Source: Lachnospiraceae bacterium
GTDB taxonomy: Bacteria; Bacillota; Clostridia; Lachnospirales; Lachnospiraceae
DNA length: 37,503 nt
Assembly: GCA_017457865.1 (NCBI GenBank)
Contig: JAFTGN010000016.1
Location: forward strand, 1-37,503
Reading direction: 5' to 3'
The number at the start of each line of letters is the position of its first letter. The stretch's first letter is position 1. Below the pieces are notes generated by a model, which made no database searches, was not told the origin of the DNA, and saw nothing but the letters and a program-made list of their open reading frames with translations. Below are positions 1 through 7,728 of the stretch, piece after piece. The translations under genes and the position numbers were made by a program.

Positions 1-1
1 A

Positions 2-154
2 AACAGAACAAGTGAAATTGCAGAATATATGGGATTGAGCATTCCGAGAGTGCGTGTCATGCTTCGTGAAATGATAGAAGAAGGAGTGATTGAAGCGGAA
101 GGAGAAGGAAGGGCGAGAGTGTATAAAGTAGTAAATATAAGCGAGGAAATGTGA
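2..154 (+). CDS. C-terminal fragment of a winged-helix protein (5' end outside window)
   Basis: The reading frame is open from base 2 to a TGA at 152-154, giving 50 residues with the start cut off by the window edge. The visible part is a helix-turn-helix (TSEIAEYMGLSIPRVRVML) followed by a wing-like strand pair (GVIEAEGEGRARVYKV). This is typical of the winged-helix domain that ends bacterial Fic-type or AlbA_2/divergent-AAA ATP-binding regulators. Which of these it belongs to cannot be decided from the fragment. It is followed by 195 bp of AT-rich DNA before the next gene, so it is probably a separate transcription unit. Confidence 0.6.
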   Translation, partial: NRTSEIAEYMGLSIPRVRVMLREMIEEGVIEAEGEGRARVYKVVNISEEM

Positions 155-290
155 AAATGGAATAGTGAATGGAAAATAAGCCAATGGTATGAGTTAGGAA
201 TAGTATGAATAAAAAGGGATAAATGACATACAATAATATCAACATATAAATCGGAAAATGATATAAAAAATACCAAAATCAAAATTACAA

Positions 291-319
291 TTGATTTATT
301 CGTGCCTTTGTGATACGAT
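291..319 (+). promoter_or_regulatory. Putative sigma-A-type promoter for the ATPase/Toprim pair
   Basis: TTGATT at 291-296 and TACGAT at 314-319 are separated by 17 bp. Each hexamer is two bases off consensus. Transcription would begin near 326, giving a short leader of about 25 nt before the ATPase gene. It is a plausible but not strong match, supported mainly by its position. Confidence 0.4.
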
Positions 320-349
320 ATCAGTGTCTATTCATAAACTGGAGGTAAA

Positions 350-1744
350 ATGATGAGTCTCGTTGTGCGTTTATCATCTTTGACACTGGAAAATATAAAA
401 AATGTGAAGAATGGAACCATCTTTATGCCAATGGCTCATGATAAAAGCCAGACTTTGGGTGGAGCCGAGATACTTGGAATTTATGGTCAGAATGGTTCGG
501 GAAAAACCGCTGTTGTTGATGCGCTGTATTTCTTGCAGCAGATTATGATTGGACAGGAAATTGATCAAAGTATTAGCGATTATATTGACGTAGATGCGAA
601 TCATGCAGGGATCATTGCGGAATTCAAAATATTTGGATCGGATATTATGTTTGAGGTTGGATATCATGTTTCTCTAAAGAAGAAGGATGGAGAAATATTG
701 ATTGAGCGTGAATACTTGAATTGTGCCATCAACCAGAATGGAAAGAGAACAAACAAAAATATTTTTATGGACTATCAGAGAGGTGAAGGAGAATGTATTT
801 TCAAACCTCAGAAACGTCTGGATGAATTAATTGGAAAAGATAAAGAAATCAAGACAGATTTAATTGTTGCCAGAAAGATGTCAGAGAAGAGTAATTGTTC
901 TTATGTTTTTGGGGAGAGCAGCAGAGAGATCTTCTGCAAGCAAATGGATAGTGCTTTCAGAAATTACGCAATGGTGATCAAGTCATTGTTTGAGTTCGCA
1001 CTGAAAGATCTTTTTGTCATTAGAAACACCTATTCAGGATTGATTACTGCAAATTTTTTGCTTCCAATGGCTTTTCGTGTTGAAAATAATAAGATGGGTG
1101 CAAAGGGTGATTTTGCCATTCCTCTTACGGAGCCGGTTGTATTAGATGCTGTAAGAAAAGAATTGCTGGATGTAATCGTGAACCAAATCAACACAGTGCT
1201 TTATACAATCATTCCCGGTATGAGCATAGAAGTAAAGGATTACGGAAAGCAGGCTTTGGATTCTGGGGAAGACGGGTGGAAGGTGGAACTTATGTCTGTA
1301 CGCACAGGAAAGAAGCCAATCCCAATCCGGATGGAATCTGAAGGAATTATCAAGATTATTTCTATATTAAATGCATGGATTCAGGCATTTGGAAATCCTT
1401 CTATATGCCTGGTGGTTGATGAACTTGATGCGGGTATATTTGAATATATGCTTGGAGAACTACTTGATATTTTTGAGAAGAGTGCAAAGGGACAATTGAT
1501 TTTTACCTCTCACAACCTCCGTGCACTTGAAATGCTTGATAAAGAAAGTATCATGTTTTCGACTGTCAATCCAAACAATCGCTATATTCATATGAAGAGT
1601 GTAAAAGAATCAAACAATCTTCGTAGTATGTATATTAGAAGCATTACACTTGGGGGACAGGATGAAACAATTTATGAAGAAACTGACAGTCTGAAGATTG
1701 CGAGAGCATTCAGGAAGGCGGGAAGGAGTATTCATAATGAGTGA
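350..1744 (+). CDS. AAA/ABC-type ATPase (AAA_15/OLD/AbiLi-like), putative anti-phage defence
   Basis: A 464-residue P-loop ATPase. Walker A is GQNGSGKT at residues 46-53, directly after a short N-terminal strand segment (LTLENIKNVKNG), as in SMC/ABC-like ATPases of the AAA_15 and OLD families. Near residues 353-358 is a Walker B (LVVDELDAG), followed by a switch-histidine region (IFTSHNLRALEML). The N-terminal and C-terminal ABC halves are separated by about 300 residues, which is usual for this family. The GGAGG at 341-345 favours the ATG at 353 slightly over that at 350. The stop overlaps the start of the next gene by 8 nt, so the two are translationally coupled. Such ATPases paired with a Toprim partner occur in phage defence (AbiL, PARIS and OLD-like systems). 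The defence role is inferred from family and pairing, not shown. Confidence 0.8.
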   Translation: MMSLVVRLSSLTLENIKNVKNGTIFMPMAHDKSQTLGGAEILGIYGQNGSGKTAVVDALYFLQQIMIGQEIDQSISDYIDVDANHAGIIAEFKIFGSDIMFEVGYHVSLKKKDGEILIEREYLNCAINQNGKRTNKNIFMDYQRGEGECIFKPQKRLDELIGKDKEIKTDLIVARKMSEKSNCSYVFGESSREIFCKQMDSAFRNYAMVIKSLFEFALKDLFVIRNTYSGLITANFLLPMAFRVENNKMGAKGDFAIPLTEPVVLDAVRKELLDVIVNQINTVLYTIIPGMSIEVKDYGKQALDSGEDGWKVELMSVRTGKKPIPIRMESEGIIKIISILNAWIQAFGNPSICLVVDELDAGIFEYMLGELLDIFEKSAKGQLIFTSHNLRALEMLDKESIMFSTVNPNNRYIHMKSVKESNNLRSMYIRSITLGGQDETIYEETDSLKIARAFRKAGRSIHNE

Positions 1745-2411
1745 AAAAAAGGTGATTGCAGTCATTGTGGAGGGGCCGAGTGATGAGAATGCCATCGGAG
1801 GCATTTTGAAAGAATATTTTTCTTCTGAAGAGGTGCAATTTGCGGTTGTTCATGGCGATATTACTTCGAATAAAAATACATCTGTAGATAATGTGATTAG
1901 TAGGGTGTGCGATTTGATAGATGCAATGAGAAGTAAGTATGGATATCATTGGGAGGATTTTCTTCAAATCATTCATATCACAGATACAGATGGAGCATTT
2001 ACAAAGGGGTGTGTAGTCGAAGCGGAGGTTGATTCCATTCAGTACTATGAGGAACGAATGGAGACTTCAAATGTAAAAGCAACTGAGGAAAGAAATCAGC
2101 ATAAATCAGAGATTATGTTTAAGCTATATTCAACGGGAAAGATACATGAGATCAGATACAGGTTATATTTCAATTCCTGCAACTTGGAGCATGTGCTATA
2201 CAATGAGCTGAAAGATTTTTCTGATGAAGAGAAAGAAGAGATGTCTGATGATTTTGCTGAAAAGTATGAGGGTAAGATTGATGAATTTATTCGCTTTATC
2301 TCAGATGCAGAGTTGGCCGTATGTGGTACATACAAGCAGACTTGGAAATTTATTGAGAAGGATAAGAATTCATTACAAAGACACTCGAATATGCATTTGA
2401 TATTTGGATGA
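1737..2411 (+). CDS. Toprim-like partner protein of the ATPase (AbiLii/RloB-like), putative defence effector
   Basis: I start this 224-residue protein at the ATG at 1737 because GGAAGGAG at 1721-1728 lies 8 nt upstream; an in-frame start at 1698 has no such site. The N-terminus (KKVIAVIVEGPSDENAIGG) has the hydrophobic strand plus the invariant Glu of a Toprim-type fold. The later HITDTDGAF segment supplies the Asp-x-Asp pair expected for metal binding. Toprim partners in OLD, PARIS, AbiL and similar modules act as nucleases or nucleic-acid-cleaving effectors controlled by the ATPase. The gene overlaps the ATPase by 8 nt and is followed by a strong terminator, so the two form a closed two-gene unit. 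The exact family is uncertain because I cannot run a profile search. Confidence 0.65.
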   Translation: MSEKKVIAVIVEGPSDENAIGGILKEYFSSEEVQFAVVHGDITSNKNTSVDNVISRVCDLIDAMRSKYGYHWEDFLQIIHITDTDGAFTKGCVVEAEVDSIQYYEERMETSNVKATEERNQHKSEIMFKLYSTGKIHEIRYRLYFNSCNLEHVLYNELKDFSDEEKEEMSDDFAEKYEGKIDEFIRFISDAELAVCGTYKQTWKFIEKDKNSLQRHSNMHLIFG

Positions 2412-2467
2412 TGGAGTTTTTGCAAAAACAAAGTATATTGTTTTTAGTGATAAAGTGCTGGTAGAAG

Positions 2468-2502
2468 CGGCTGTCTGAAAAGAGAATCAGGCAGCCGTTT
2501 TT
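2468..2502 (+). terminator. Rho-independent terminator of the ATPase/Toprim operon
   Basis: An 11-bp stem runs from 2468-2478 to 2487-2497, with a single G-T pair and an 8-nt loop. It is GC-rich at the base (CGGCTG/CAGCCG) and is followed directly by five T at 2498-2502. It lies 57 bp past the Toprim gene. The opposite side has no T-run on the minus strand, so it does not obviously serve the convergent gene at 2590-5589. Confidence 0.85.
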
Positions 2503-2589
2503 CTGAAAGAAGAAAAAAGGGAATGAGTAGTAACCATTCAGGAGCCAATGTTTCGTAAGGGCACTTCCGAAAGTAAATTTACGCTATCA

Positions 2590-5589
2590 TCAGGTCTCCG
2601 AATCCAAAATAGACAATAGCCAGGCAGTATCTGTAATAAACTTGGTATTGATATTGCGGATGTTCATAGGTTCCATATCGGGCCGCAATGTTTTCATGAT
2701 CTGGTTCAAATGGAATTGCACACCATCCTGATCATCTACCAAGTCATCCCATGTGCAGATAAAGGGATGGAGCTTGGCAATTTGTAGCAACTGGGTTGGA
2801 TTGCCACGATGCAGATAAGTGATCATCTGTGTCAGGGTGGCAGGCTCAAATCCACGGGTCAGCATAAACTGAGTCCAGCGTGCATGCTCCTGCTTCACAG
2901 CCTGATTCAAGTGAGAAGGCTCACTGAGCCAGAGCCCATATTGGGGAGCAAGGTGCAGTTCTTCCTGTGGAATTCCATAGGAAGCAGGGTCTGGCAAGGT
3001 GATTCCGGCAGCAAACACACGATATGTCAGATTTAATACATCCGTCTCCGAACTGTCCCGATTGTAGGAACAACCATAATAAGCCTGATATGCGTTGGAA
3101 ACCGCGATGGGATCATTTAGATTCTTACAATAAGATAAATGAAGCTGTAAGGCCCGAATGCGAAGCAGGTCATGGGTTAAATTGTAATAAGAATATAATT
3201 CTGTATAGCTTCCAAAACAATAGATATCATAGTTGTTGAACCAGTCCAGTCCGTATGCCATATTTCCGACAATCAATTTCTCCGTTTGACAAGCCAAGAT
3301 ATCATCTGGACAGTATGCGGCAATAAAAGGAATTCTGGTAAAGGTAGGATCGTATTTCAACAAGTTGGCACGCAGCTGCGTGGACACATCAATGGTATGT
3401 AACATATCTTCAAATGCAACAATAAAGTAATTTCCCTGTTCTAATTGGCAGGCGGCATTGTAATCGCTGTCAGAGAACGTGTTCTTTGGCTGAGAAAGCA
3501 GATCCCATAGCTTGTCAATCTGATGAAAGGAAAAGAAGGAAAGGTGGGCATCCACTAGTTTCGGATGATGAAACATACCGGGGCAAAGATGCCGAAACTG
3601 CATTTCTATCTGAGACAGAGACGGTTCCGTCTGCTGTTCAGCAGTGGTCACTTCTGAATCTTCCTTTGAAAAAACAGTTATGTGAAATTGTCTGCCGGAT
3701 TCTTTATATAGGATGGACAGCGCATTTTGCAGAAATCCGGGAATGCAGTGATGGTCTCCTATGACAATCAGATTGATATCCTTTGCTTTGTTTTTGCCAA
3801 TACATGGAAGAAACAAAGGCTTTCGATAAAAAAGCTGTTTGCCGGCATCCATTCCTGGATGGCAAACCTGCACTTTGATATAAGTATCTTTCATGCTGCT
3901 AATGGCACTGTCAATCAGTGCATCTGTATTTGCCAGTTCAGACAGAAGATAAACCTGAATATGTTTGGCAAAATATTCCGCATATACAGGACTTTGTTTT
4001 TGCAACGGTTTGAATGTTTCCAAAATAGAGATGCTATCCAATAGATTCTGCTTTTGCACATCATGAAACAGATAGAAGAACACTTCTGTCTGCTCCGTGA
4101 TCAGCGTATTCAGACGGTCAGTGGAAAGCAAAGAGGAAACCGCCACATCTATATGCCCCGGATAATATATGATTTCGGGAAGTACAATACTGGAATCTTT
4201 TTTCTCTGCCAGAAAAATCTGTTCAATGGTCTGTTTGATGTAAGGGATTTTTTCACAATCTGTCAGTGGAAGAGAAAAAATCATCTGATAATGCTTATTG
4301 TCAGGCAGAGTTCGAATAAAATCAAAGGTCTGTCTGGAATAAGAATTGAAAAACAGCAGCAGTGTTTCCGGGTGGATTTTGGTATCGCCAGATGCAGGAG
4401 AATGGGTTTGTCCGGAAAGTGCAGAAACAGTCTTTCGCTTATCAGCAGAAGAATAGTCCAACAGCCGTTGTTTTGCACGGATACTTCCGTTTTTGGCGGC
4501 GTGCCGATACCAGTTCAGTGCAATCTCATTCACATATCCATTTTTCTGTTCTTCGAACAATCCAAGCATATACTGGCAGGTGGCATCTCCCTGTTCCGGT
4601 GCATCTGTACAGGCACCTTTCTGAAACAATTCATAAGCTTTTTCTTCGTCCTTTTCATAGCGCATCTGCTCATGACCAGTATAGTATGCCATTCCCAAAT
4701 CTCTGTGTGCTGCTAACACATTCATGCGGCTGGCATTTTCCAGACAGTCTTTGGCACGGCGATAAATTTTATTGGTACCGATTCCATTTAACAGACATAA
4801 GTGTGTTTCATAAACACTTTTTGCATGGTCTCTGTTGGTGCGGAGCATATGGAATCCCTGTTCTTCCCTGTTTTCTACATCTGCACATCCATCTCCCAGA
4901 AGCAGCATCTTTCCTACACGATAAATGGATTCCTTGTCTCCTTTTTCCTGTGCAAGCTCCTGAAATAAGCGAAATGCTTTTGCGTGGTCTCCATTTTCAT
5001 AACAAAGCTGGGCGAAAGCAAACTGTTTTTGGATGGTATTCATGGATGCATCAAAATGGAAAGATTCAAACTCCGGAAATAACAAATCGATGTCCTCCGA
5101 AGCATGCGCTCCGATACATAAAAAGATGACAAGAATGGAAAATGCCCGTACTGGATCGGTTTCGATATAAAAGGCAAAACGATTGGAATGGTTTTGATAA
5201 CGCAAAAATTCTTCTCTTTGGGTTAAAAAGGGCTTCAGAATGTCCTGTAAAGCCATTTCCTGCTCAATGGTCAAATCAGCAAAATATACATCTGCCAGTG
5301 CCTTGGTCTCCTGTAATATTGCTTCTGAATTTTGGCGAAACAGGGTATGGTAAAGCGCAAAAAGAGACTTGGCAGTCTTTCTGTTGTCATTTAATAACCA
5401 GGACAGATAAGACGTGGATCTGCCATGGAGCTCCTGAATAAAAGAATCTGGCAGAAAATATTGCAGTCGTTCCAATCGTTTGGCATAAGAAAGAGCAGAA
5501 GGAAAAATTTCCAGTTTTTCCGCATGTTTCAACTGCGCAAAAAGTGAATTTAAAGTCAGTTTGGTGGGAGTTGTTGCATTGTGTTCCAT
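2590..5589 (-). CDS. Large Sel1/TPR-repeat protein with Rossmann-like and RyR-like C-terminal regions
   Basis: A 999-residue, apparently cytoplasmic protein: no signal peptide or membrane segment is seen. Residues about 190-385 contain helical repeats with Sel1-like features (KAFRLFQELAQEKGD, RVGKMLLLGDG, LGMAYYTG, YELFQKGA, WYRHAAKNGSIRAKQRL). Around 600-650 a strand-glycine segment (INLIVIGDHHCIPGFLQNAL) looks Rossmann-like. Near 899-955 the pattern EHARWTQFMLTRGF ... KLHPFICTWDDL resembles the RyR-type segment found at the end of some bacterial NAD-binding/TrkA-like proteins. The start is fixed by an AAAGAGGT site a few bases upstream and a consensus promoter. Sel1 repeats mediate protein-protein contacts; the biochemical role is unknown to me. 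It is transcribed convergently to the defence pair and divergently from the next gene. Confidence 0.8.
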   Translation of the reverse strand: MEHNATTPTKLTLNSLFAQLKHAEKLEIFPSALSYAKRLERLQYFLPDSFIQELHGRSTSYLSWLLNDNRKTAKSLFALYHTLFRQNSEAILQETKALADVYFADLTIEQEMALQDILKPFLTQREEFLRYQNHSNRFAFYIETDPVRAFSILVIFLCIGAHASEDIDLLFPEFESFHFDASMNTIQKQFAFAQLCYENGDHAKAFRLFQELAQEKGDKESIYRVGKMLLLGDGCADVENREEQGFHMLRTNRDHAKSVYETHLCLLNGIGTNKIYRRAKDCLENASRMNVLAAHRDLGMAYYTGHEQMRYEKDEEKAYELFQKGACTDAPEQGDATCQYMLGLFEEQKNGYVNEIALNWYRHAAKNGSIRAKQRLLDYSSADKRKTVSALSGQTHSPASGDTKIHPETLLLFFNSYSRQTFDFIRTLPDNKHYQMIFSLPLTDCEKIPYIKQTIEQIFLAEKKDSSIVLPEIIYYPGHIDVAVSSLLSTDRLNTLITEQTEVFFYLFHDVQKQNLLDSISILETFKPLQKQSPVYAEYFAKHIQVYLLSELANTDALIDSAISSMKDTYIKVQVCHPGMDAGKQLFYRKPLFLPCIGKNKAKDINLIVIGDHHCIPGFLQNALSILYKESGRQFHITVFSKEDSEVTTAEQQTEPSLSQIEMQFRHLCPGMFHHPKLVDAHLSFFSFHQIDKLWDLLSQPKNTFSDSDYNAACQLEQGNYFIVAFEDMLHTIDVSTQLRANLLKYDPTFTRIPFIAAYCPDDILACQTEKLIVGNMAYGLDWFNNYDIYCFGSYTELYSYYNLTHDLLRIRALQLHLSYCKNLNDPIAVSNAYQAYYGCSYNRDSSETDVLNLTYRVFAAGITLPDPASYGIPQEELHLAPQYGLWLSEPSHLNQAVKQEHARWTQFMLTRGFEPATLTQMITYLHRGNPTQLLQIAKLHPFICTWDDLVDDQDGVQFHLNQIMKTLRPDMEPMNIRNINTKFITDTAWLLSILDSET

Positions 5590-5618
5590 AGTATACCTCT
5601 TTTGAATATGATGCCTGC

Positions 5619-5647
5619 ATTATAGCACAAAATTAATGCAAGTACAA
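5619..5647 (-). promoter_or_regulatory. Promoter of the Sel1-repeat gene
   Basis: Read on the minus strand, TTGTAC (5642-5647) is followed by a 17-bp spacer and a perfect TATAAT (5619-5624). A TG one base before the -10 makes it an extended -10. Transcription would begin near 5612, about 22 nt before the ATG, with the AAAGAGGT ribosome site in between. Confidence 0.75.
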
Positions 5648-5784
5648 TTATTAAATAAAATACAAAGATATTAATTGTAAACTATGTGCTTGTTAAAAAA
5701 CGGAATGATATGCTGAAACCATCACAGACAGTCAATTCAGAGTGAGAAGGCTGTCTAATCCAGGTGACATACAGGAAGAAAAAG

Positions 5785-5973
5785 ATGGGTGAAGAGAAAC
5801 AAAGACAGGAAATAAATGGGCAGAGTAAAGGGGTAATACAGGAGGCAAAAGCGTGCATGTATTGGAGTGCCAGAAAAAGAAACCAACAGGGAAAATATTA
5901 TTGTACCTGGGATGGAGAATATTACTGGACCAAAGACTGCAGAGGGTGTAAAAATTTTCAGACAAAAAAATAA
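5785..5973 (+). CDS. Small Cys-containing hypothetical protein
   Basis: A 62-residue, highly charged protein that I do not recognise. The ATG at 5785 is preferred because AGGAAG lies about 7 nt upstream; the frame is open further upstream but without a ribosome site. The N-terminal third is Lys/Glu/Gln-rich. The C-terminal half holds four cysteines (ACMYW, YYCTWDG, KDCRGC), spaced as in a small zinc ribbon or knuckle, among many aromatic residues. It sits alone between the divergent Sel1-repeat gene and the helix-turn-helix gene. The coding call rests on the ribosome site and the Cys/aromatic pattern. Confidence 0.5.
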   Translation: MGEEKQRQEINGQSKGVIQEAKACMYWSARKRNQQGKYYCTWDGEYYWTKDCRGCKNFQTKK

Positions 5974-6145
5974 GCATTTTCAGATGATGTGAAAAGTTAA
6001 TGAAAAAAAGAGTAAAAAAACCAGACTGACAATAGGATGTTAATAAGATGGGTGTTATGATTTTTCCATAGTTATACAATATGTATGATTTGTAGTAAGA
6101 AAGCAATGTGAGAATGACACACCGCTTAAAATGAAAGAGGTACAT

Positions 6146-7603
6146 ATGTCAAGATATTCGGAATTGTTGACGAAACGGATGGAAAATTGTGGGTATACAC
6201 CTGCAGAACTGGCAAGGCAGATTGGAGTAGACAGAAGTTATATCGTGAAGAACAAAATGGGAACTGGTGTGATTCAGGACGTGAAGAAAGCAGAGCGATT
6301 GTTCAACCTGCTTCCTCAGACAGATGAGGAAGCAAGGGAATTGTTTGATGCGTATTGTGAGGCACGATATGGAGACAAGCGTCACAACATGGATCTGGCA
6401 GTGAAAGAGTTTCTGTCCAGTTTTCAGCATGCATCTGAACTGAATTCCAATATGATCCAGAGAGCTGCTATGATTCCGGATGACAAATGCTTATATGGAA
6501 GTGAAGATATTTTCTTTATGCTGCAAATTTTGTTCAGTGCAGAGGCTGCAAAGGAGCAGGGACATATCAGTATCATTGCACAGCCAGATCATCGTCGGCT
6601 GGTAGAACCACTGAAGACGGTCTTTCGCATGGAATCCGATTGTAAAGTGGAACATTTGATCTGTCTGGAAAAGACGTATGAAGATAAGACCAGCAAGTAT
6701 AAGAATATCGAATTGTTTGAAAAACTGGTTCCAGTAATTCTTAATCAAAAGAGTGGCACTTATACAGTGGGTTATTATTATGATCAAATCACTTCTCATC
6801 TTAACCGGTTTAATTTGTTTCCATATGCATTTATTACAAGTGAATGCGTGATGATTGTAAGTAGCATGTATGACCAAGCGATTGTATATCGAGAGCTGGA
6901 AATTGTGAAATCTTATGAGATGGCATTTCAGAAAATGTTTACAGGAAGCAAAGTATTATACCAGAGCTTAAAGGATGAGGGGAATTATATTGAGCGTGTG
7001 GTAGGCGAGCAGCTGCCTGAGAAGAATGTGTATTTTATGGGACCGCAGCCGTGTCTGGGTACATTGAATACTGGTGGACTGTTTGACAAATATGTGATTG
7101 ACGATGCGGAAGTAAAAAAAGTGGTGGAACTGTTAAAGGCAAAGAAAATTGCGGACCATGCGGCATTTCTCAAAGGCACACAGCAAGTCACAGCCTTTTT
7201 TACAAAAGCAGGTATCCGTAGAATGTTGAATGAAGGAATCTATGATGAACTGCCTACAGGTATCTACAAACCCATTCAGAAGAAAGATACGTGCAGACTG
7301 CTGCGTGAGATTCTGAATTATTCTCGAAGAGGGCGCTATCATGTATACCTGATCAATGAGCGGAAGTTTGCATATCCACAGGGACTGGTCATTGATATTT
7401 TTGAAAAAACACATGCAGATCTGATTTACAATGCAGAGAATCGGGAAAGAAGGTTTCTGATCAATGAGGTTTCTATTTCCAGTCTGCTGTTTGATTTTAT
7501 ACATGGATTTGAAAGTAGTCCTTATGTGTATACAGAGGAAGAAACTGTGGCATGGCTGGAGGAGCAGATCAGACAGGCAGAGGAAAGTGTGAATCCGGAA
7601 TGA
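6146..7603 (+). CDS. Helix-turn-helix protein, putative regulator of the downstream Tad operon
   Basis: A 485-residue protein when started at the ATG at 6146, which has AAAGAGG 5 nt upstream; an in-frame ATG at 6131 lies inside that ribosome site. Residues about 17-50 form an XRE/Cro-like helix-turn-helix (TPAELARQIGVDRSYIVKNK), followed by a helical segment. The remaining ~400 residues have no motif I recognise and no membrane segment, so they are probably a ligand-binding or multimerisation region. The gene ends 28 bp before the -35 box of the Tad operon, and its stop codon touches a perfect palindrome there. Control of the pilus operon and of its own expression is inferred from position only. 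Confidence 0.75.
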   Translation: MSRYSELLTKRMENCGYTPAELARQIGVDRSYIVKNKMGTGVIQDVKKAERLFNLLPQTDEEARELFDAYCEARYGDKRHNMDLAVKEFLSSFQHASELNSNMIQRAAMIPDDKCLYGSEDIFFMLQILFSAEAAKEQGHISIIAQPDHRRLVEPLKTVFRMESDCKVEHLICLEKTYEDKTSKYKNIELFEKLVPVILNQKSGTYTVGYYYDQITSHLNRFNLFPYAFITSECVMIVSSMYDQAIVYRELEIVKSYEMAFQKMFTGSKVLYQSLKDEGNYIERVVGEQLPEKNVYFMGPQPCLGTLNTGGLFDKYVIDDAEVKKVVELLKAKKIADHAAFLKGTQQVTAFFTKAGIRRMLNEGIYDELPTGIYKPIQKKDTCRLLREILNYSRRGRYHVYLINERKFAYPQGLVIDIFEKTHADLIYNAENRERRFLINEVSISSLLFDFIHGFESSPYVYTEEETVAWLEEQIRQAEESVNPE

Positions 7604-7623
7604 GAAAGTGTGTCACACTTTCT
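7583..7623. promoter_or_regulatory. Putative operator: GAAAGTGTG repeats and perfect palindrome upstream of the Tad promoter
   Basis: GAAAGTGTG occurs at 7583-7591 and again at 7604-7612, 21 bp apart (two helical turns). Its reverse complement CACACTTTC follows at 7614-7622. The second copy and the inverted copy make a 21-bp perfect palindrome at 7603-7623 centred on one T. It ends 8 bp before the -35 box of the next promoter, a place expected for an activator or repressor site. No T-run follows, so it is a poor terminator. The first copy lies inside the last codons of the regulator gene. Confidence 0.55.
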
Positions 7624-7631
7624 GGCACAGG

Positions 7632-7660
7632 TTTACAGTTTTGGAAAAATATAGAATAAT
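7632..7660 (+). promoter_or_regulatory. Promoter of the Tad pilus/signalling operon
   Basis: TTTACA at 7632-7637 and AATAAT at 7655-7660 are exactly 17 bp apart, each one base from the sigma-A consensus. The predicted start near 7667 leaves a leader of about 60 nt before tadZ. This is the only strong promoter seen upstream of the 16-gene run that ends at 36286. Confidence 0.7.
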
Positions 7661-7728
7661 GAAAAGTAGAATATGTAGCAGTAAAGAAATACAGATGGAA
7701 AAATAGATGAGTGGATGTGAGGTACGAA

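Noticed and set aside
2541..2586. Short inverted repeats (CGTAA/TTACG and ACTT/AAGT) considered as a terminator for the minus-strand Sel1-repeat gene
   Set aside because: The stems are 4-5 bp with no T-run in the minus direction, so they are too weak to support.
4054..5129. Long plus-strand open frames (220 and 255 codons) opposite the Sel1-repeat gene
   Set aside because: They overlap each other and lie wholly antisense to a well-supported gene. They lack ribosome sites, and their translations are rich in Cys, His and Trp without domain patterns.
5722..5758. AGACAG/CTGTCT inverted repeat between the divergent genes
   Set aside because: A 6-bp stem with a loop of about 20 nt is expected by chance in AT-rich intergenic DNA.
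5974..6145. Possible promoter for the regulator gene (TATACAAT near 6073 and TATGAT near 6085)
   Set aside because: No -35-like hexamer occurs at a suitable distance from either, so no promoter was annotated.
7603..7623. Palindrome after the regulator considered as a rho-independent terminator
   Set aside because: The stem is AT/GT-rich, the loop is only about 1-3 nt, and no T-run follows on either strand. An operator reading fits better.
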